From the NCBI GenBank assembly GCA_964404895.1, contig CAYOLV010000002.1, forward strand, positions 372,001-436,000: a stretch of 64,000 nucleotides of DNA. Reading direction: 5' to 3'. Positions within the stretch are counted from its first letter, which is position 1; each line of letters opens with the position of its first letter. A model generated the notes under the pieces. The model was not told the origin of the DNA and did no database searches. It saw only the letters and a program-made list of their open reading frames with translations. The DNA is from JBGSUZ01 sp964404895 (GTDB lineage: Bacteria; Bacillota; Clostridia; Peptostreptococcales; Acidaminobacteraceae). Position numbers and translations under genes: made by a program. Positions 42,578 through 51,443 of the stretch are shown here, piece by piece.

Positions 42578-43927
42578 TTAAGCTTGATCTTTGAGCGCTT
42601 TGATCATTTGCTTCACGTAGACATAACCATCTACCTCAGCAATCAATACCTTTTTACCCAAATGTTTCGACAACGACTCTAGGGTCGTGTCATCTAAAAA
42701 GATATCTTCGTCCGCTTTCATCATGGATCTAGGAATAATCACAAAATCGCCTAAAGTTACGTTTTTGCTTTGCTCTAAGATATCCTGTCCGACAATAAGT
42801 CCAGACACGGTAATGGATGTTCCAAAAAAGTGATTGTCTATTTTAACAACTTCCGTTTGAAGGGGAAGCCGTTCACTGACTTTCTGTACCATTTCGTTCA
42901 TGAAAGCGTATGCGGAATGCCCTGTAAACAGGGTAGCAGTTTTGGGTGGCAGTTCTTTGAGCTTGCCCCCTAAATCGTTTAACGCGTCTTCTAGTTCAGA
43001 ACTGAATTTACGCATCAAACCAACGCCATTTTCCAGTTGTACAAATCCCTCGTAATCATCAAACTCGGGGATTTCTTGATCTGCCATGACATAAAATTCA
43101 TCTGATAAAAAGGCAAACCTTGTGTCCAGTGTTTCTAAAAACTTTTCTTGTAAAGCGTGAACCTGAGCTATCACCTCAGCAGATTCTTTTTTTGTGAATC
43201 CTCTCAAAGGTGCTAAACCTTTTCTGTGTTTCGTCAACCCTACTGGAACGATGGCAACGCTTGAAAGGTTTGGATATAGCTCAGCCAAGTCTCCCAAGGT
43301 TCGTTCAAGTTCCGCACCATCATTTTCTTCAGGACAAAGAACAATCTGAGCATTCACTTCAATCCGATTGTCTGCCAAGAGCTTTAAGCGCTCCATAATG
43401 GCGCCTGCAAATCGGTTGCCCAGCATTTTAACTCTGAGTTCAGGATTAGTCGTGTGTACCGATACATTGATGGGACTGATGCGGTACTCAATCATCCGCT
43501 TGAGATCGTCTTCAGTCACATTGGTAAGGGTGACAAAATTACCCTGTAAGAAAGAAAGACGAGAATCGTCATCTTTAAAATAAAGGGTTTCTCGCATGCC
43601 CTCAGGTAGCTGATCTATAAAGCAAAAACTGCACTTATTGCGGCAGGATTTGGCTTCGTCCATAATGGGATTTTCAAATTCCAGTCCAATGTCGTCATAA
43701 AACTCTTTGCTAATTTTATGGGTGAAAGTGTTACCGTCTGGTTTTTTGATGACCAGTTCAATCTGTTCATCTGCAGTGAGGAAAATAAAGTCAATAATAT
43801 CCTCGACTGCTCTGCCATTGATAGACACCAGCTCGTCACCCACTTGAATATCTAGGGACTGAGCAATAGAATCTTCCATGACTGTCGATATTCTATTTTT
43901 GACTTCTCGCTTCAAACAAACTTCCAT
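42578..43927 (-). CDS. PDZ and radical SAM-like DUF512 protein
   Basis: A 449-residue protein of the DUF512 family, conserved next to der in Clostridia but without a known reaction. It starts with a PDZ-like segment (SLDIQVGDELVSINGRAVEDIID, about 23-46). A Cx3Cx2C motif follows (CRNKCSFC, about 96-103), as in radical SAM enzymes, then FIDQLPEGMRETLYFKDDD, and a C-terminal DUF512 domain (VEKLPL-type, FGTSITVSGLIVGQDI). ATG at 43927. Position between pgeF and der suggests ribosome or RNA biology, an inference only. Confidence 0.88.
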   Translation of the reverse strand: MEVCLKREVKNRISTVMEDSIAQSLDIQVGDELVSINGRAVEDIIDFIFLTADEQIELVIKKPDGNTFTHKISKEFYDDIGLEFENPIMDEAKSCRNKCSFCFIDQLPEGMRETLYFKDDDSRLSFLQGNFVTLTNVTEDDLKRMIEYRISPINVSVHTTNPELRVKMLGNRFAGAIMERLKLLADNRIEVNAQIVLCPEENDGAELERTLGDLAELYPNLSSVAIVPVGLTKHRKGLAPLRGFTKKESAEVIAQVHALQEKFLETLDTRFAFLSDEFYVMADQEIPEFDDYEGFVQLENGVGLMRKFSSELEDALNDLGGKLKELPPKTATLFTGHSAYAFMNEMVQKVSERLPLQTEVVKIDNHFFGTSITVSGLIVGQDILEQSKNVTLGDFVIIPRSMMKADEDIFLDDTTLESLSKHLGKKVLIAEVDGYVYVKQMIKALKDQA

Positions 43928-43953
43928 AGCACACCATACCTTTTCCCTAAATA

Positions 43954-44757
43954 TTATAACATCATGAATGCCGCCATTCGCCCCGTGTTTCCCTTTTCTC
44001 TTCTATGAGAAAAATAGAGTTCAGGTTGACACAAAGTACAGTCGGCTGAAATTTCAATTTGATTTTCTAACAATCCAATTCCTAATAAATCTTTTTGGAT
44101 GATAGCTTTCATATCCATCCTATAGTGACCTGGACGGGTGTCTTCAAAACAGTCCAAATGATTTGGAAATTCAGAAAATACCGTAGGATCCACTTCGTAA
44201 CAGCATTTACCCGCTGAAGGGCCAATGACTACAATGAGGTCTACTAAATTGCTCCCAAATTGAGAAACCATAAATTGGGCTCCACTAACAGCAATTTTAA
44301 GGGCTGTTCCTTTCCAACCACTGTGAACCATGCCACAAGCCTGCTTTTTAGGATCATAGAAGTACACCGGGGTACAGTCCGCATAAAAGGTCATGAGCAG
44401 ATAGCCCTTTTTATTGGTAAAAACCCCATCGGTCTTTGGTTGAACATAGACTGGAAGTTCATCTTTCAAAAATTCACTTTCCGAGTTAGGCGTCTGCTTT
44501 ACTGGGTCAAAATTCACTAAATGATTCGAATGAACTTGTTCTGTACAAACTAAGGCCTTCACTTCTCTTTCAAGACTCAGATTTTCAATCAGATGCTTTA
44601 CATTCTGCCAAGCTTGTTCTCTGTAATGGCATGACAAAATACCCATATGTTGATTTCCAAATGGCAGTTCTGCAATACCACCGTTTTTATAAGTAAATCC
44701 ATGAATCAACTCAGGGTGATCCTTTAACTTCTCAAATGTTTTAAAAGACATATACAT
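43954..44757 (-). CDS. pgeF: Multi-copper-oxidase-like laccase domain protein (purine nucleoside phosphorylase), YfiH/YlmD family
   Basis: A 267-residue YfiH-family protein. E. coli YfiH (PgeF) edits peptidoglycan precursors, and other members are zinc-dependent purine nucleosidases/phosphorylases. The metal-binding residues are present: His in TEQVHSNH, Cys in YADCTPVYFYD and His in GMVHSGWKGT. The ATG overlaps the nrdR stop by one base (TAATG). In Bacillus the homolog ylmD stands at the head of the ylm cluster. Confidence 0.93.
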   Translation of the reverse strand: MYMSFKTFEKLKDHPELIHGFTYKNGGIAELPFGNQHMGILSCHYREQAWQNVKHLIENLSLEREVKALVCTEQVHSNHLVNFDPVKQTPNSESEFLKDELPVYVQPKTDGVFTNKKGYLLMTFYADCTPVYFYDPKKQACGMVHSGWKGTALKIAVSGAQFMVSQFGSNLVDLIVVIGPSAGKCCYEVDPTVFSEFPNHLDCFEDTRPGHYRMDMKAIIQKDLLGIGLLENQIEISADCTLCQPELYFSHRREKGNTGRMAAFMML

Positions 44758-45218
44758 TACCTATGCTTTTCAGCAAGTAGCTTTGTCAATTCGTCGATAA
44801 AGGAATCTATATCCTTAAATTGACGGTAAACAGAGGCAAACCGCACATAAGCCACTTCGTCTAATTCTTTTAAGGCGTTCATGATCATTTCTCCAATCAG
44901 TTTTGAAGGGACTTCCTTATCAAGATTGTTATTCAAATAGGTTTCAACACGATCCACCAACTGTTCAATTTGCTCTAAACTGACGGGTCTTTTCTCACAA
45001 GCTCTGATTAATCCGTTTAGCACTTTATTGCGATTGAAAGATTCTCGGGTGCCGTCTTTTTTGACGACAATCAGAGGGATTTCTTCTATTTTTTCATAAG
45101 TCGTAAACCGATTTTTGCATGAAATGCATTCTCTTCTACGTCTAATTGCGCTGCCTTCTTCTGTCGAGCGTGTATCAATAACCTTAGATTCTTCAAAATG
45201 GCAAAATGGACAATGCAA
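44757..45218 (-). CDS. nrdR: Transcriptional repressor NrdR
   Basis: ATP/dATP-sensing repressor of ribonucleotide reductase genes. With TTG at 45218 it is 153 residues, the usual length. A zinc ribbon (Cys3, Cys6, Cys31, Cys34) is followed by an ATP-cone domain (VVKKDGTRESFNRNKVLNGLIRACEKRPV). I chose this TTG because GGGGAGG lies eight bases before it and the product starts MHCPFC like other NrdR; an in-frame TTG at 45245 sits in the T run of the ftsZ terminator. No nrd genes are here. Confidence 0.95.
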   Translation of the reverse strand: MHCPFCHFEESKVIDTRSTEEGSAIRRRRECISCKNRFTTYEKIEEIPLIVVKKDGTRESFNRNKVLNGLIRACEKRPVSLEQIEQLVDRVETYLNNNLDKEVPSKLIGEMIMNALKELDEVAYVRFASVYRQFKDIDSFIDELTKLLAEKHR

Positions 45219-45243
45219 GTTAATCGCCTCCCCTTTAACTGAC

Positions 45244-45268
45244 AAAAAACCACCTGAAACAGGTGGTT
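45244..45268 (-). terminator. Intrinsic terminator of ftsZ
   Basis: AACCACCTG (45248-45256), three-base loop, CAGGTGGTT (45260-45268), then TTTTTT on the minus strand. It ends 25 bases before the nrdR start, so nrdR-pgeF expression depends on read-through or an unseen promoter. Confidence 0.92.
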
Positions 45269-45276
45269 GAATTTGC

Positions 45277-46422
45277 CTATCTTTTCTTTCTTAAAAATGT
45301 CGGAATATCGTATTCAGTCGCGTCTGAATGATCTACAGCCTCAGCTACCGGCTCTACTGCAACTTGCTCTTGAACCTCATGTTCTTGAACGGCCGCTTGC
45401 ACGACAGGTGGCACTGTTGCTGTTGGAACCGCTTGACTCACTGCAGGTGCAACAGGAACTGTTTCTACATGGTCTTCAAAACCAGTGGCGATAACAGTGA
45501 TTCTGATTTCATCTTTGAGAGATTCGTCTATCACTGCGCCGAAGATGATGTTCGCTTCCATGTCTGCAGCTTCTTGAACAATTGCAGCCGCTTCATTAAT
45601 TTCGTATAATCCAAGGCTTGGGCCTCCTGTAATATTTAAGAGGACACCTTTTGCGCCGTTAATTGTAGTCTCTAAAAGTGGTGAATGAATGGCTTGTTTA
45701 GCTGCATCAATGGCACGGTTCTCTCCACTGGCATGACCAACACCCATATGTGCCAATCCTCTTTCGTGCATGATGGTCTTAACATCTGCAAAGTCAAGAT
45801 TGACAAGACCAGGAATAGCGATTAAGTCTGAAATACCTTGAACGCCTTGGCGAAGTACATCGTCAGCAATTTTGAAGGCATCTACAATGGATGTTCTCTT
45901 TTCAACGACTTGCAACAGTCGATCATTGGGAATAGTAACCAGAGTATCTACTCTTTTTCTTAGTTCCTCTATCCCTTTATCTGCGTGCATCATACGTCTT
46001 CTGCCTTCAAAAGTAAAAGGCTTTGTGACGACACCAACAGTTAAAATACCCATTTCTTTAGCAATTTGCGCAACAATAGGTGCTGCCCCTGTACCTGTAC
46101 CGCCACCCATGCCTGCAGTAACGAAAACCATATCTGCACCTTGAAGTGCCTGATAAACGTCATCTCTGCTTTCTTCAGCAGCTTTGCTTCCAATTTCAGG
46201 ATTAGCGCCAGCGCCGAGGCCGCGAGTTAATTTTTCTCCAATTTGGATCTTGTACTCTGCTTTTGAATTATATAATGCCTGCTTGTCTGTATTGATTGCA
46301 ATAAATTGAATGCCCTTTAAGCTTGCTTCAATCATTCTATTAACCGCATTGTTTCCGCCGCCACCGACACCGACAACCTTAATCTGTGCAAACTGCTCCG
46401 TATCCATATCAAATTCCAACAC
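45277..46422 (-). CDS. ftsZ: Cell division protein FtsZ
   Basis: Tubulin-like GTPase forming the Z ring. The 381-residue protein has GVGGGGNNAVNRM near residue 18, the tubulin signature GGGTGTG (106-112), a Pro/Val/Gln/Ala-rich linker (about 325-368) and the C-terminal peptide DIPTFLRKKR that binds SepF and other partners. The start is GTG at 46422 (a TTG follows directly), with AAGGGGG eight bases upstream. In spore-formers spoIIGA-sigE-sigG often follow ftsZ; here a terminator and nrdR follow. Confidence 0.98.
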   Translation of the reverse strand: MLEFDMDTEQFAQIKVVGVGGGGNNAVNRMIEASLKGIQFIAINTDKQALYNSKAEYKIQIGEKLTRGLGAGANPEIGSKAAEESRDDVYQALQGADMVFVTAGMGGGTGTGAAPIVAQIAKEMGILTVGVVTKPFTFEGRRRMMHADKGIEELRKRVDTLVTIPNDRLLQVVEKRTSIVDAFKIADDVLRQGVQGISDLIAIPGLVNLDFADVKTIMHERGLAHMGVGHASGENRAIDAAKQAIHSPLLETTINGAKGVLLNITGGPSLGLYEINEAAAIVQEAADMEANIIFGAVIDESLKDEIRITVIATGFEDHVETVPVAPAVSQAVPTATVPPVVQAAVQEHEVQEQVAVEPVAEAVDHSDATEYDIPTFLRKKR

Positions 46423-46457
46423 GAGTATGACCCCCTTAGTATGACTTTGTATCTTAG

Positions 46458-46470
46458 CGAATAATATTCG
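46458..46470. promoter_or_regulatory. 13-bp palindrome in the ftsZ leader
   Basis: CGAATA-A-TATTCG, a perfect inverted repeat 36 bases upstream of the ftsZ start, downstream of the candidate promoter; a possible operator or small RNA hairpin. Confidence 0.45.
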
Positions 46471-46508
46471 TTCTAAAAAAACCTAAATATCTACAAGTAC
46501 CTTAATAT

Positions 46509-46537
46509 ATAATACCATAATCAAGTAGTGCTTAGAA
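46509..46537 (-). promoter_or_regulatory. Candidate extended -10 promoter of ftsZ
   Basis: Minus strand TTCTAA (46532-46537), 17 bases, TATTAT (46509-46514) preceded by TGG, forming an extended -10. Lies in the 149-base sbp-ftsZ gap and would let ftsZ be made apart from the dcw run. Confidence 0.5.
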
Positions 46538-46571
46538 GTAGTTATATTCAAGATTTTTACACAAAATCGAT

Positions 46572-46931
46572 TTATACCTCAGTTTTTTTTCTATTTTTTC
46601 GATATTCGTCTATAAATTGACGTCTGATGATGGCTAAGTTGTTAAAAAGTCTGACTCCGAAGGCAAAAACAGCCGCGTAATAAATGGGAACCCCAAGGTT
46701 ATCACCAATATAAGCTAGAAAAGCAGCTAAAATTGCATTTGTAAAAAAACCAGTCAAGAAAATCAATGGATCAAATTTATTGTCGAGGGAAGAACGTACA
46801 GCACCGAAGACGGAGTCAATTGCTGCAAGAATTGCTACAGAAAAATACACTGAGTAACTGGTCGTAATAGTTAAGGGAATTAGAAATCCCACAGCTAACC
46901 CGACGATGATGCCTAGTATCGCTACAATCAT
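46572..46931 (-). CDS. sbp: Small basic protein Sbp family (DUF1290)
   Basis: A 119-residue membrane protein with about three hydrophobic segments (about 3-22, 25-45, 58-78) and a basic C-terminus (RRQFIDEYRKNRKKTEV). This is the DUF1290/Sbp pattern; sbp lies just before the ftsA-ftsZ genes in Bacillus too, with function unknown. The ATG overlaps the stop of the DUF881 gene (ATGA). Confidence 0.88.
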   Translation of the reverse strand: MIVAILGIIVGLAVGFLIPLTITTSYSVYFSVAILAAIDSVFGAVRSSLDNKFDPLIFLTGFFTNAILAAFLAYIGDNLGVPIYYAAVFAFGVRLFNNLAIIRRQFIDEYRKNRKKTEV

Positions 46932-47653
46932 TTGCTTACTTCCTCCTCATTCTTTAAGTACACCGGTTCATTGATCCTTGTATAAGCAGGAATTTCAATG
47001 CTGACACTGGTATTGGTCTCTACAAAAATTCCCATATCTCTTAATATATTGGCATAACCGTTAGGGCCGTCTACGACTTCCAACAAACGACTTTTATCTC
47101 CTATCGCTCGGATGATAAAGGGTTGGGCAAAAACCTGATCGTTAATGCGAATGGTCGGCCCTGTGCAGTACATTTCTGTCTTAGAAAGCAAAATTCTCTG
47201 GTTATTAATGCTGATAGCTTCTGCACCCGCAGCTCTTATATCTCCAATCAGAGCTCGCATGTCATAGTCATGGACAATCAGATCGTTGGGATTTTCATTT
47301 TCTCCAAGTTCTCTGTCTGCGTCAGTGACAATAACAACAATTCCAGGCCCTTCAAGATTGGTAAGCCCCGCAAAAGTCTTATATTGATTAACATTTTCTT
47401 CTAAGATTGATTCCAGATTGCCACCCGTTTGAGCACTTTCATACTCTTTTTCCTTCGCTTCCAATTCCTTTTGTTTTTCTCTGAGTTGTTCAATTTCAAC
47501 CGTTTCTTTCAAAATAGTACTTTGTAAATTGTTAATGTCCGTAAATTGGACATATTTATATCCCATCTGAGACAGCCTTAACTGCATGGCAATTAACATA
47601 CCTAAGATGACCATGAGTATGACAATAATCGTCTGACCTTTTTTCAATTTCAT
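46928..47653 (-). CDS. DUF881 family membrane-anchored protein (first copy, nearest ftsZ)
   Basis: A 241-residue protein with one N-terminal membrane helix (about 8-25), a short coiled coil (about 45-75) and the DUF881 domain on the outside: LEGPGIVVIVTDADRE, IRAAGAEAISINNQRILLS. DUF881 proteins occur in pairs in Gram-positive division clusters, but no activity is known. ATG at 47653 has GAGGTGA upstream. Paralog of the next gene upstream (47705-48421). Confidence 0.9.
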   Translation of the reverse strand: MKLKKGQTIIVILMVILGMLIAMQLRLSQMGYKYVQFTDINNLQSTILKETVEIEQLREKQKELEAKEKEYESAQTGGNLESILEENVNQYKTFAGLTNLEGPGIVVIVTDADRELGENENPNDLIVHDYDMRALIGDIRAAGAEAISINNQRILLSKTEMYCTGPTIRINDQVFAQPFIIRAIGDKSRLLEVVDGPNGYANILRDMGIFVETNTSVSIEIPAYTRINEPVYLKNEEEVSK

Positions 47654-47704
47654 GGTTTCACCTCGCCGCTCAATACAGTCTTTTTCCGCTTGGAAATTCT
47701 AGCT

Positions 47705-48421
47705 CTACTCTACAACTTTCGAATATCTAAAGTCCATTAACCCTTTATAGCGCTGTATTGTAACTTTTTCCATTTTTTTGATATCGATTTGATAATTTTT
47801 TTCTCTGATGATTGAGACGATTCCAAATCTCCCAGAAAGTGCCCCTTCAAGTGTTTGAGCGTTTCCAATGACTTTAATAACAAAGGGCGTAGTCTGAGGG
47901 ACTTGATTAATATTGATGTTTTCCCCTGCTGCCCGAATTTCTGTATGACTGAGAATGCGTTGATCGTTAATAGAGATCGCTTCAGCCCCGGCAGCATTCA
48001 ACTCATTGACCAAATTCACTATGACGTCGTAGTCATAAACCAAATTGGTTTCAAAGGCGGTATTGGATTCTTTCGCCGGGTTGTCTATGAAAATTTCAAC
48101 TCCTGGTCCATACACATCAGTAAGGCCTGCAAATGCCTTGTATTTTAACAAGTCTTCATTAAGGTTTTTAATCACGACGTTTCCCTTAGACTCGGTACTT
48201 TCAATTTCTTTTAATTTCTTTTCCAAGGTATCTATTTCTGCGGTCAATAATTCTTTTTCATTTTTTAGTTTTGTAAGTTCGCCCACTAACTGAGCCGATT
48301 TCTGACTTGGAGACTGCCCTTGCAAAAAGTTCTTTTGAACTGTCTTAAATTGCAATGACATGATGATGCCGAGTAAAATACAAACTGAACCAATCCAAAT
48401 TGCATCCTTTTTGATTTTCAT
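47705..48421 (-). CDS. DUF881 family membrane-anchored protein (second copy, nearest ftsQ)
   Basis: A 238-residue paralog of the neighbouring DUF881 gene, with the same layout: membrane helix (about 8-25), coiled coil (about 45-75) and DUF881 domain with VYGPGVEIFIDNPA and LNAAGAEAISINDQRILSH. I chose ATG 48421, ten bases after AGGAGG; the GTG at 48430 is only a base or two from that site. Between ftsQ and the first DUF881 gene, suggesting a structural role near the divisome. Confidence 0.9.
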   Translation of the reverse strand: MKIKKDAIWIGSVCILLGIIMSLQFKTVQKNFLQGQSPSQKSAQLVGELTKLKNEKELLTAEIDTLEKKLKEIESTESKGNVVIKNLNEDLLKYKAFAGLTDVYGPGVEIFIDNPAKESNTAFETNLVYDYDVIVNLVNELNAAGAEAISINDQRILSHTEIRAAGENININQVPQTTPFVIKVIGNAQTLEGALSGRFGIVSIIREKNYQIDIKKMEKVTIQRYKGLMDFRYSKVVE

Positions 48422-48435
48422 GTCTACCACGCCTC

Positions 48436-49173
48436 CTATTTGCCAAATGGCTTATAAATCGGTAAGCCATCACTGCTCACATCTATGAGACCTGTTTTGA
48501 TCCCTTTTGACTGCAGGTTGTCGAAAATTTCTACAGAACTGTTAAATCGCGTTTCTAAATTGGTCAAATCACCATAGGTCACTTTAAGCCCTTGTTTGGT
48601 GTAAGCTGTTACGCCACCGTCAGCATATGTCAACTTGGATAAATAGGTTACGTGAGACTTTTCCATTAAATGCTTAAGGCTAACCACCCGTTCTAATACT
48701 TTACCCTGATCCACAGTGATTTTCTCACCAATTTTAAATTCTTTAAAAGTGAGGCCCTCTATGACTGTGGCATCATAAAACATTTTGTCCACACGCAGGA
48801 CGTGTAGTTCATCGTCTAAAATAATGTAAAATCCTGCGTTGGGCATGGCAAATCGGTCTTGCCTATAAGTAATGTCTATCTTCAATTTTTGCGGCCACTT
48901 TTTTTGGAGATCCGCGTTTAAGATATAGGGGTGCTTTTTTAAACGTTTAAGCGTCTGTCCTTCACTTAAAAAAGGTAATATCGTTTTGCCCGTTTCAATT
49001 TCCGCAAACTCAAGAATTTCTTCTTGAGTTGTGAAGGGGTTCAAGTTCAGCGACACTTCGCTAACCTTAAAAAGAGGGGTAAATAGAGTTGACGAAAGCA
49101 GCAATGCTGTCAGTGCACCACTTATAAAAGGCAATCTGAAATTATCATAGCTGATTTCATCCCTTTGTTTCAC
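48436..49173 (-). CDS. ftsQ: Cell division protein FtsQ/DivIB
   Basis: Divisome scaffold protein. The 245 residues give a short cytoplasmic tail, one membrane helix (about 15-35), and an outside POTRA domain (FKVSEVSLNLNPFTTQEEILEFAEIETG) followed by the beta domain with ITYRQDRFAMPNAGFYIILDDE. GTG at 49173 with GGAGTG six bases upstream. Follows murG by 20 bases. Confidence 0.9.
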   Translation of the reverse strand: MKQRDEISYDNFRLPFISGALTALLLSSTLFTPLFKVSEVSLNLNPFTTQEEILEFAEIETGKTILPFLSEGQTLKRLKKHPYILNADLQKKWPQKLKIDITYRQDRFAMPNAGFYIILDDELHVLRVDKMFYDATVIEGLTFKEFKIGEKITVDQGKVLERVVSLKHLMEKSHVTYLSKLTYADGGVTAYTKQGLKVTYGDLTNLETRFNSSVEIFDNLQSKGIKTGLIDVSSDGLPIYKPFGK

Positions 49174-49193
49174 TTACGTCACTCCAATTCCAA

Positions 49194-50303
49194 CTATTTA
49201 ACAAGTTTCAATAAATCTTTAACAATCGATTTAGCCGCTTTTTCTCTCGTCATTTTTTCAAATGCAGAATTCATTTTCTTTAATTCTGTTTGATCTTCAT
49301 GGCAAGCAATAATAAATTGAGATATTTTCCCATCATTTAAGTCAGATTCTGCAATCATTTTACTGATGCCTAAACGCTGCATTTCTTTAGCGTTGTAGGT
49401 CTGATGATCGTCTGCCACATTTGGCGACGGAATTAAAATTGATGGGGTTTTTACTGCCATTAGTTCTGCCAAAGTCGTTGCGCCTGCTCTTCCAATGACT
49501 AAATCAGCTGCACACAAATACCTTGGAATATCAAATAGATAATCTTTGATTGTCGTATTCGACCCTAATTGTAGCCCAGATTGATCCAGACACTTGATAA
49601 ATTTTTCATAATAACTCTTCCCAGTGACATGTATCAACTTAAACCGCTTATCATTCTTAAAGAAATTCAAGACTAACAACATGGTTTCGTTGATTTTTTT
49701 CGCACCTCCGCTGCCCCCAAACGAAACAACAAAAAAGGTGTCTTTTTCTATTCCTAAAGCTTCACGGCATGCCTCTTTTTCAAGGGATTCAAATTCATTC
49801 CTCACTGGATTGCCTACCAGCTTTAATTTTTTCTTGTCAGAAAAATATCGGTTGCTTTCTTCATAACTTAAATACACTCGATTTACAAATCTGGAAAGAA
49901 TTTTATTGGTTTTCCCAGGAAAGACGTTTTGCTCGTGAATTGCAGTGATTATTTTTTTATTAGATATTGCTGCTGCCAGAACAACAGGTCCTGCAACATA
50001 ACCGCCTGTTCCAATGACAAGATCAGGTTTAAACCGTTTGATAATTTTAACTGAATCTGCCAAAGCTCCAGAAGCTTTTTTCACAGTTCCTAATTTTTTA
50101 ATTGGACTCTTAGAACTAAACCCTCTTACGTCCACAAATTCAAAAGGAATTCCCGCTTTTGTAACAATTTCGTGTTCAAGACCTGTTCGTGTGCCCACAT
50201 ATAAAAATTCTGTGTTTGCCTCTTGTCTTTTGATCTCTTCAATTATGGCTAAAGCAGGGTAAATATGTCCACCGGTGCCGCCACCGGTTACTAAAACTTT
50301 CAT
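49194..50303 (-). CDS. murG: UDP-GlcNAc:lipid I N-acetylglucosaminyltransferase MurG
   Basis: Makes lipid II at the inner face of the membrane. Of 369 residues, the N-terminal MKVLVTGGGTGGHIYPALA is the glycine loop of GT28 enzymes; HEQNVFPGKTNKIL, VSFGGSGGAKKIN and GRAGATTLAELMAVKTPSILIPSPNVADDHQ follow. ATG at 50303 has AGGAG seven bases upstream; ATG 50309 is too close to that site and a TTG at 50351 overlaps ftsW. Confidence 0.97.
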   Translation of the reverse strand: MKVLVTGGGTGGHIYPALAIIEEIKRQEANTEFLYVGTRTGLEHEIVTKAGIPFEFVDVRGFSSKSPIKKLGTVKKASGALADSVKIIKRFKPDLVIGTGGYVAGPVVLAAAISNKKIITAIHEQNVFPGKTNKILSRFVNRVYLSYEESNRYFSDKKKLKLVGNPVRNEFESLEKEACREALGIEKDTFFVVSFGGSGGAKKINETMLLVLNFFKNDKRFKLIHVTGKSYYEKFIKCLDQSGLQLGSNTTIKDYLFDIPRYLCAADLVIGRAGATTLAELMAVKTPSILIPSPNVADDHQTYNAKEMQRLGISKMIAESDLNDGKISQFIIACHEDQTELKKMNSAFEKMTREKAAKSIVKDLLKLVK

Positions 50304-50313
50304 TTTCATTCTC

Positions 50314-51438
50314 CTATTCAATTGTATCCTTTTTATGATCTTTACGATCAATCGTATGCTTAGAAATATTAAGCAAGATGCCCATCAATGTCAACAACAA
50401 AAATAAAAAATTTCCGCCATAACTGATAAAAGGCAGCGGTAAACCCGTTACTGGCATAGATGAAGTGGCTACTGCTATATTGATCATAACCTGAATACTG
50501 ACTAAGGCTGTAATGCCCGTAGCAACTAACATCCCATATAAATCTGGTGCATTTATTGCAATTTTAATGCCTCTGTAAATTAAGGTCAAAAAAACCAACA
50601 TAATAAAAACGCTGCCCACAAAACCTAATTCTTCACCGATTGTTGCAAAAATAAAGTCATTTTGTGGTTCTGGAATATATAATTTGTTTAAAATACTCTG
50701 ACCAAGACCTACTCCATAAGACCCACCAGTACCTAACGCATACAGAGATTGTACCACTTGATAGCCATCGCCTTGAACATCTTTGAACGGATCTAAAAAA
50801 GTGGTAAAACGCCTCATCCGGTAATCGCTAGTAAATATAGCAAGTATACTTGCGCAGATTCCTATAGCACCTACACCTAATAGATGGCTTTTGCTAACCC
50901 CTGCTACAAAAATCAGTGACACAATTAGCAAAGATACTGTAATGGCAGTACTCAGATTAGGCTGTAAAATAATCAACCCTGCATAAAGGGCAATCAATCC
51001 CAAAAACGGCAACATGCCCTCTTTGAAAAGATGAAGAAACCTTCTCCGCTTCACCAAGAGGTCTGGCACGAAGATAATGATTGCAAACTTCGCAAATTCA
51101 GATGGCATCAAGGTTGTAGGGCCAATATCCAACCATCGTCTTGCACCCTTAATTTCCATTCCAAGGGGTGTAAACAGTAAAAGCAGTAGAAAAATGCTGG
51201 CTATAAAGAGAGGCCACGCAAACTTCCGCCAAATATGATAATCCAAGTTCATGGTAATGAACAGGGATATCGTGCCTAAAAAAACCCAGAACAGTTCTTT
51301 TTTTAAGAACAGAAATTTGTCATCCCAAACGGCCATGGCATAATAATAACTGGAACTAAATACCATCATGACCCCTAAAAAAACGAGAATGACAATGGCA
51401 AAGGTCAAGGTCAAGTCTACTGATTTATATTTTTTCAT
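50314..51438 (-). CDS. ftsW: SEDS-family peptidoglycan polymerase FtsW (SpoVE-like)
   Basis: Lipid II polymerase of the septum, working with the PBP at 55.4 kb. The 374-residue protein has about ten membrane segments and the SEDS features GARRWLDIGPTTLMPSEFAK and GLPLPFISYGGNFLFLLL. ATG at 51438 has TTGGAG eight bases upstream; a TTG at 51465 lies inside murD. Position between murD and murG is classical for FtsW/SpoVE; sequence alone does not separate the two. Confidence 0.95.
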   Translation of the reverse strand: MKKYKSVDLTLTFAIVILVFLGVMMVFSSSYYYAMAVWDDKFLFLKKELFWVFLGTISLFITMNLDYHIWRKFAWPLFIASIFLLLLLFTPLGMEIKGARRWLDIGPTTLMPSEFAKFAIIIFVPDLLVKRRRFLHLFKEGMLPFLGLIALYAGLIILQPNLSTAITVSLLIVSLIFVAGVSKSHLLGVGAIGICASILAIFTSDYRMRRFTTFLDPFKDVQGDGYQVVQSLYALGTGGSYGVGLGQSILNKLYIPEPQNDFIFATIGEELGFVGSVFIMLVFLTLIYRGIKIAINAPDLYGMLVATGITALVSIQVMINIAVATSSMPVTGLPLPFISYGGNFLFLLLTLMGILLNISKHTIDRKDHKKDTIE

Positions 51439-51443
51439 TTGAA

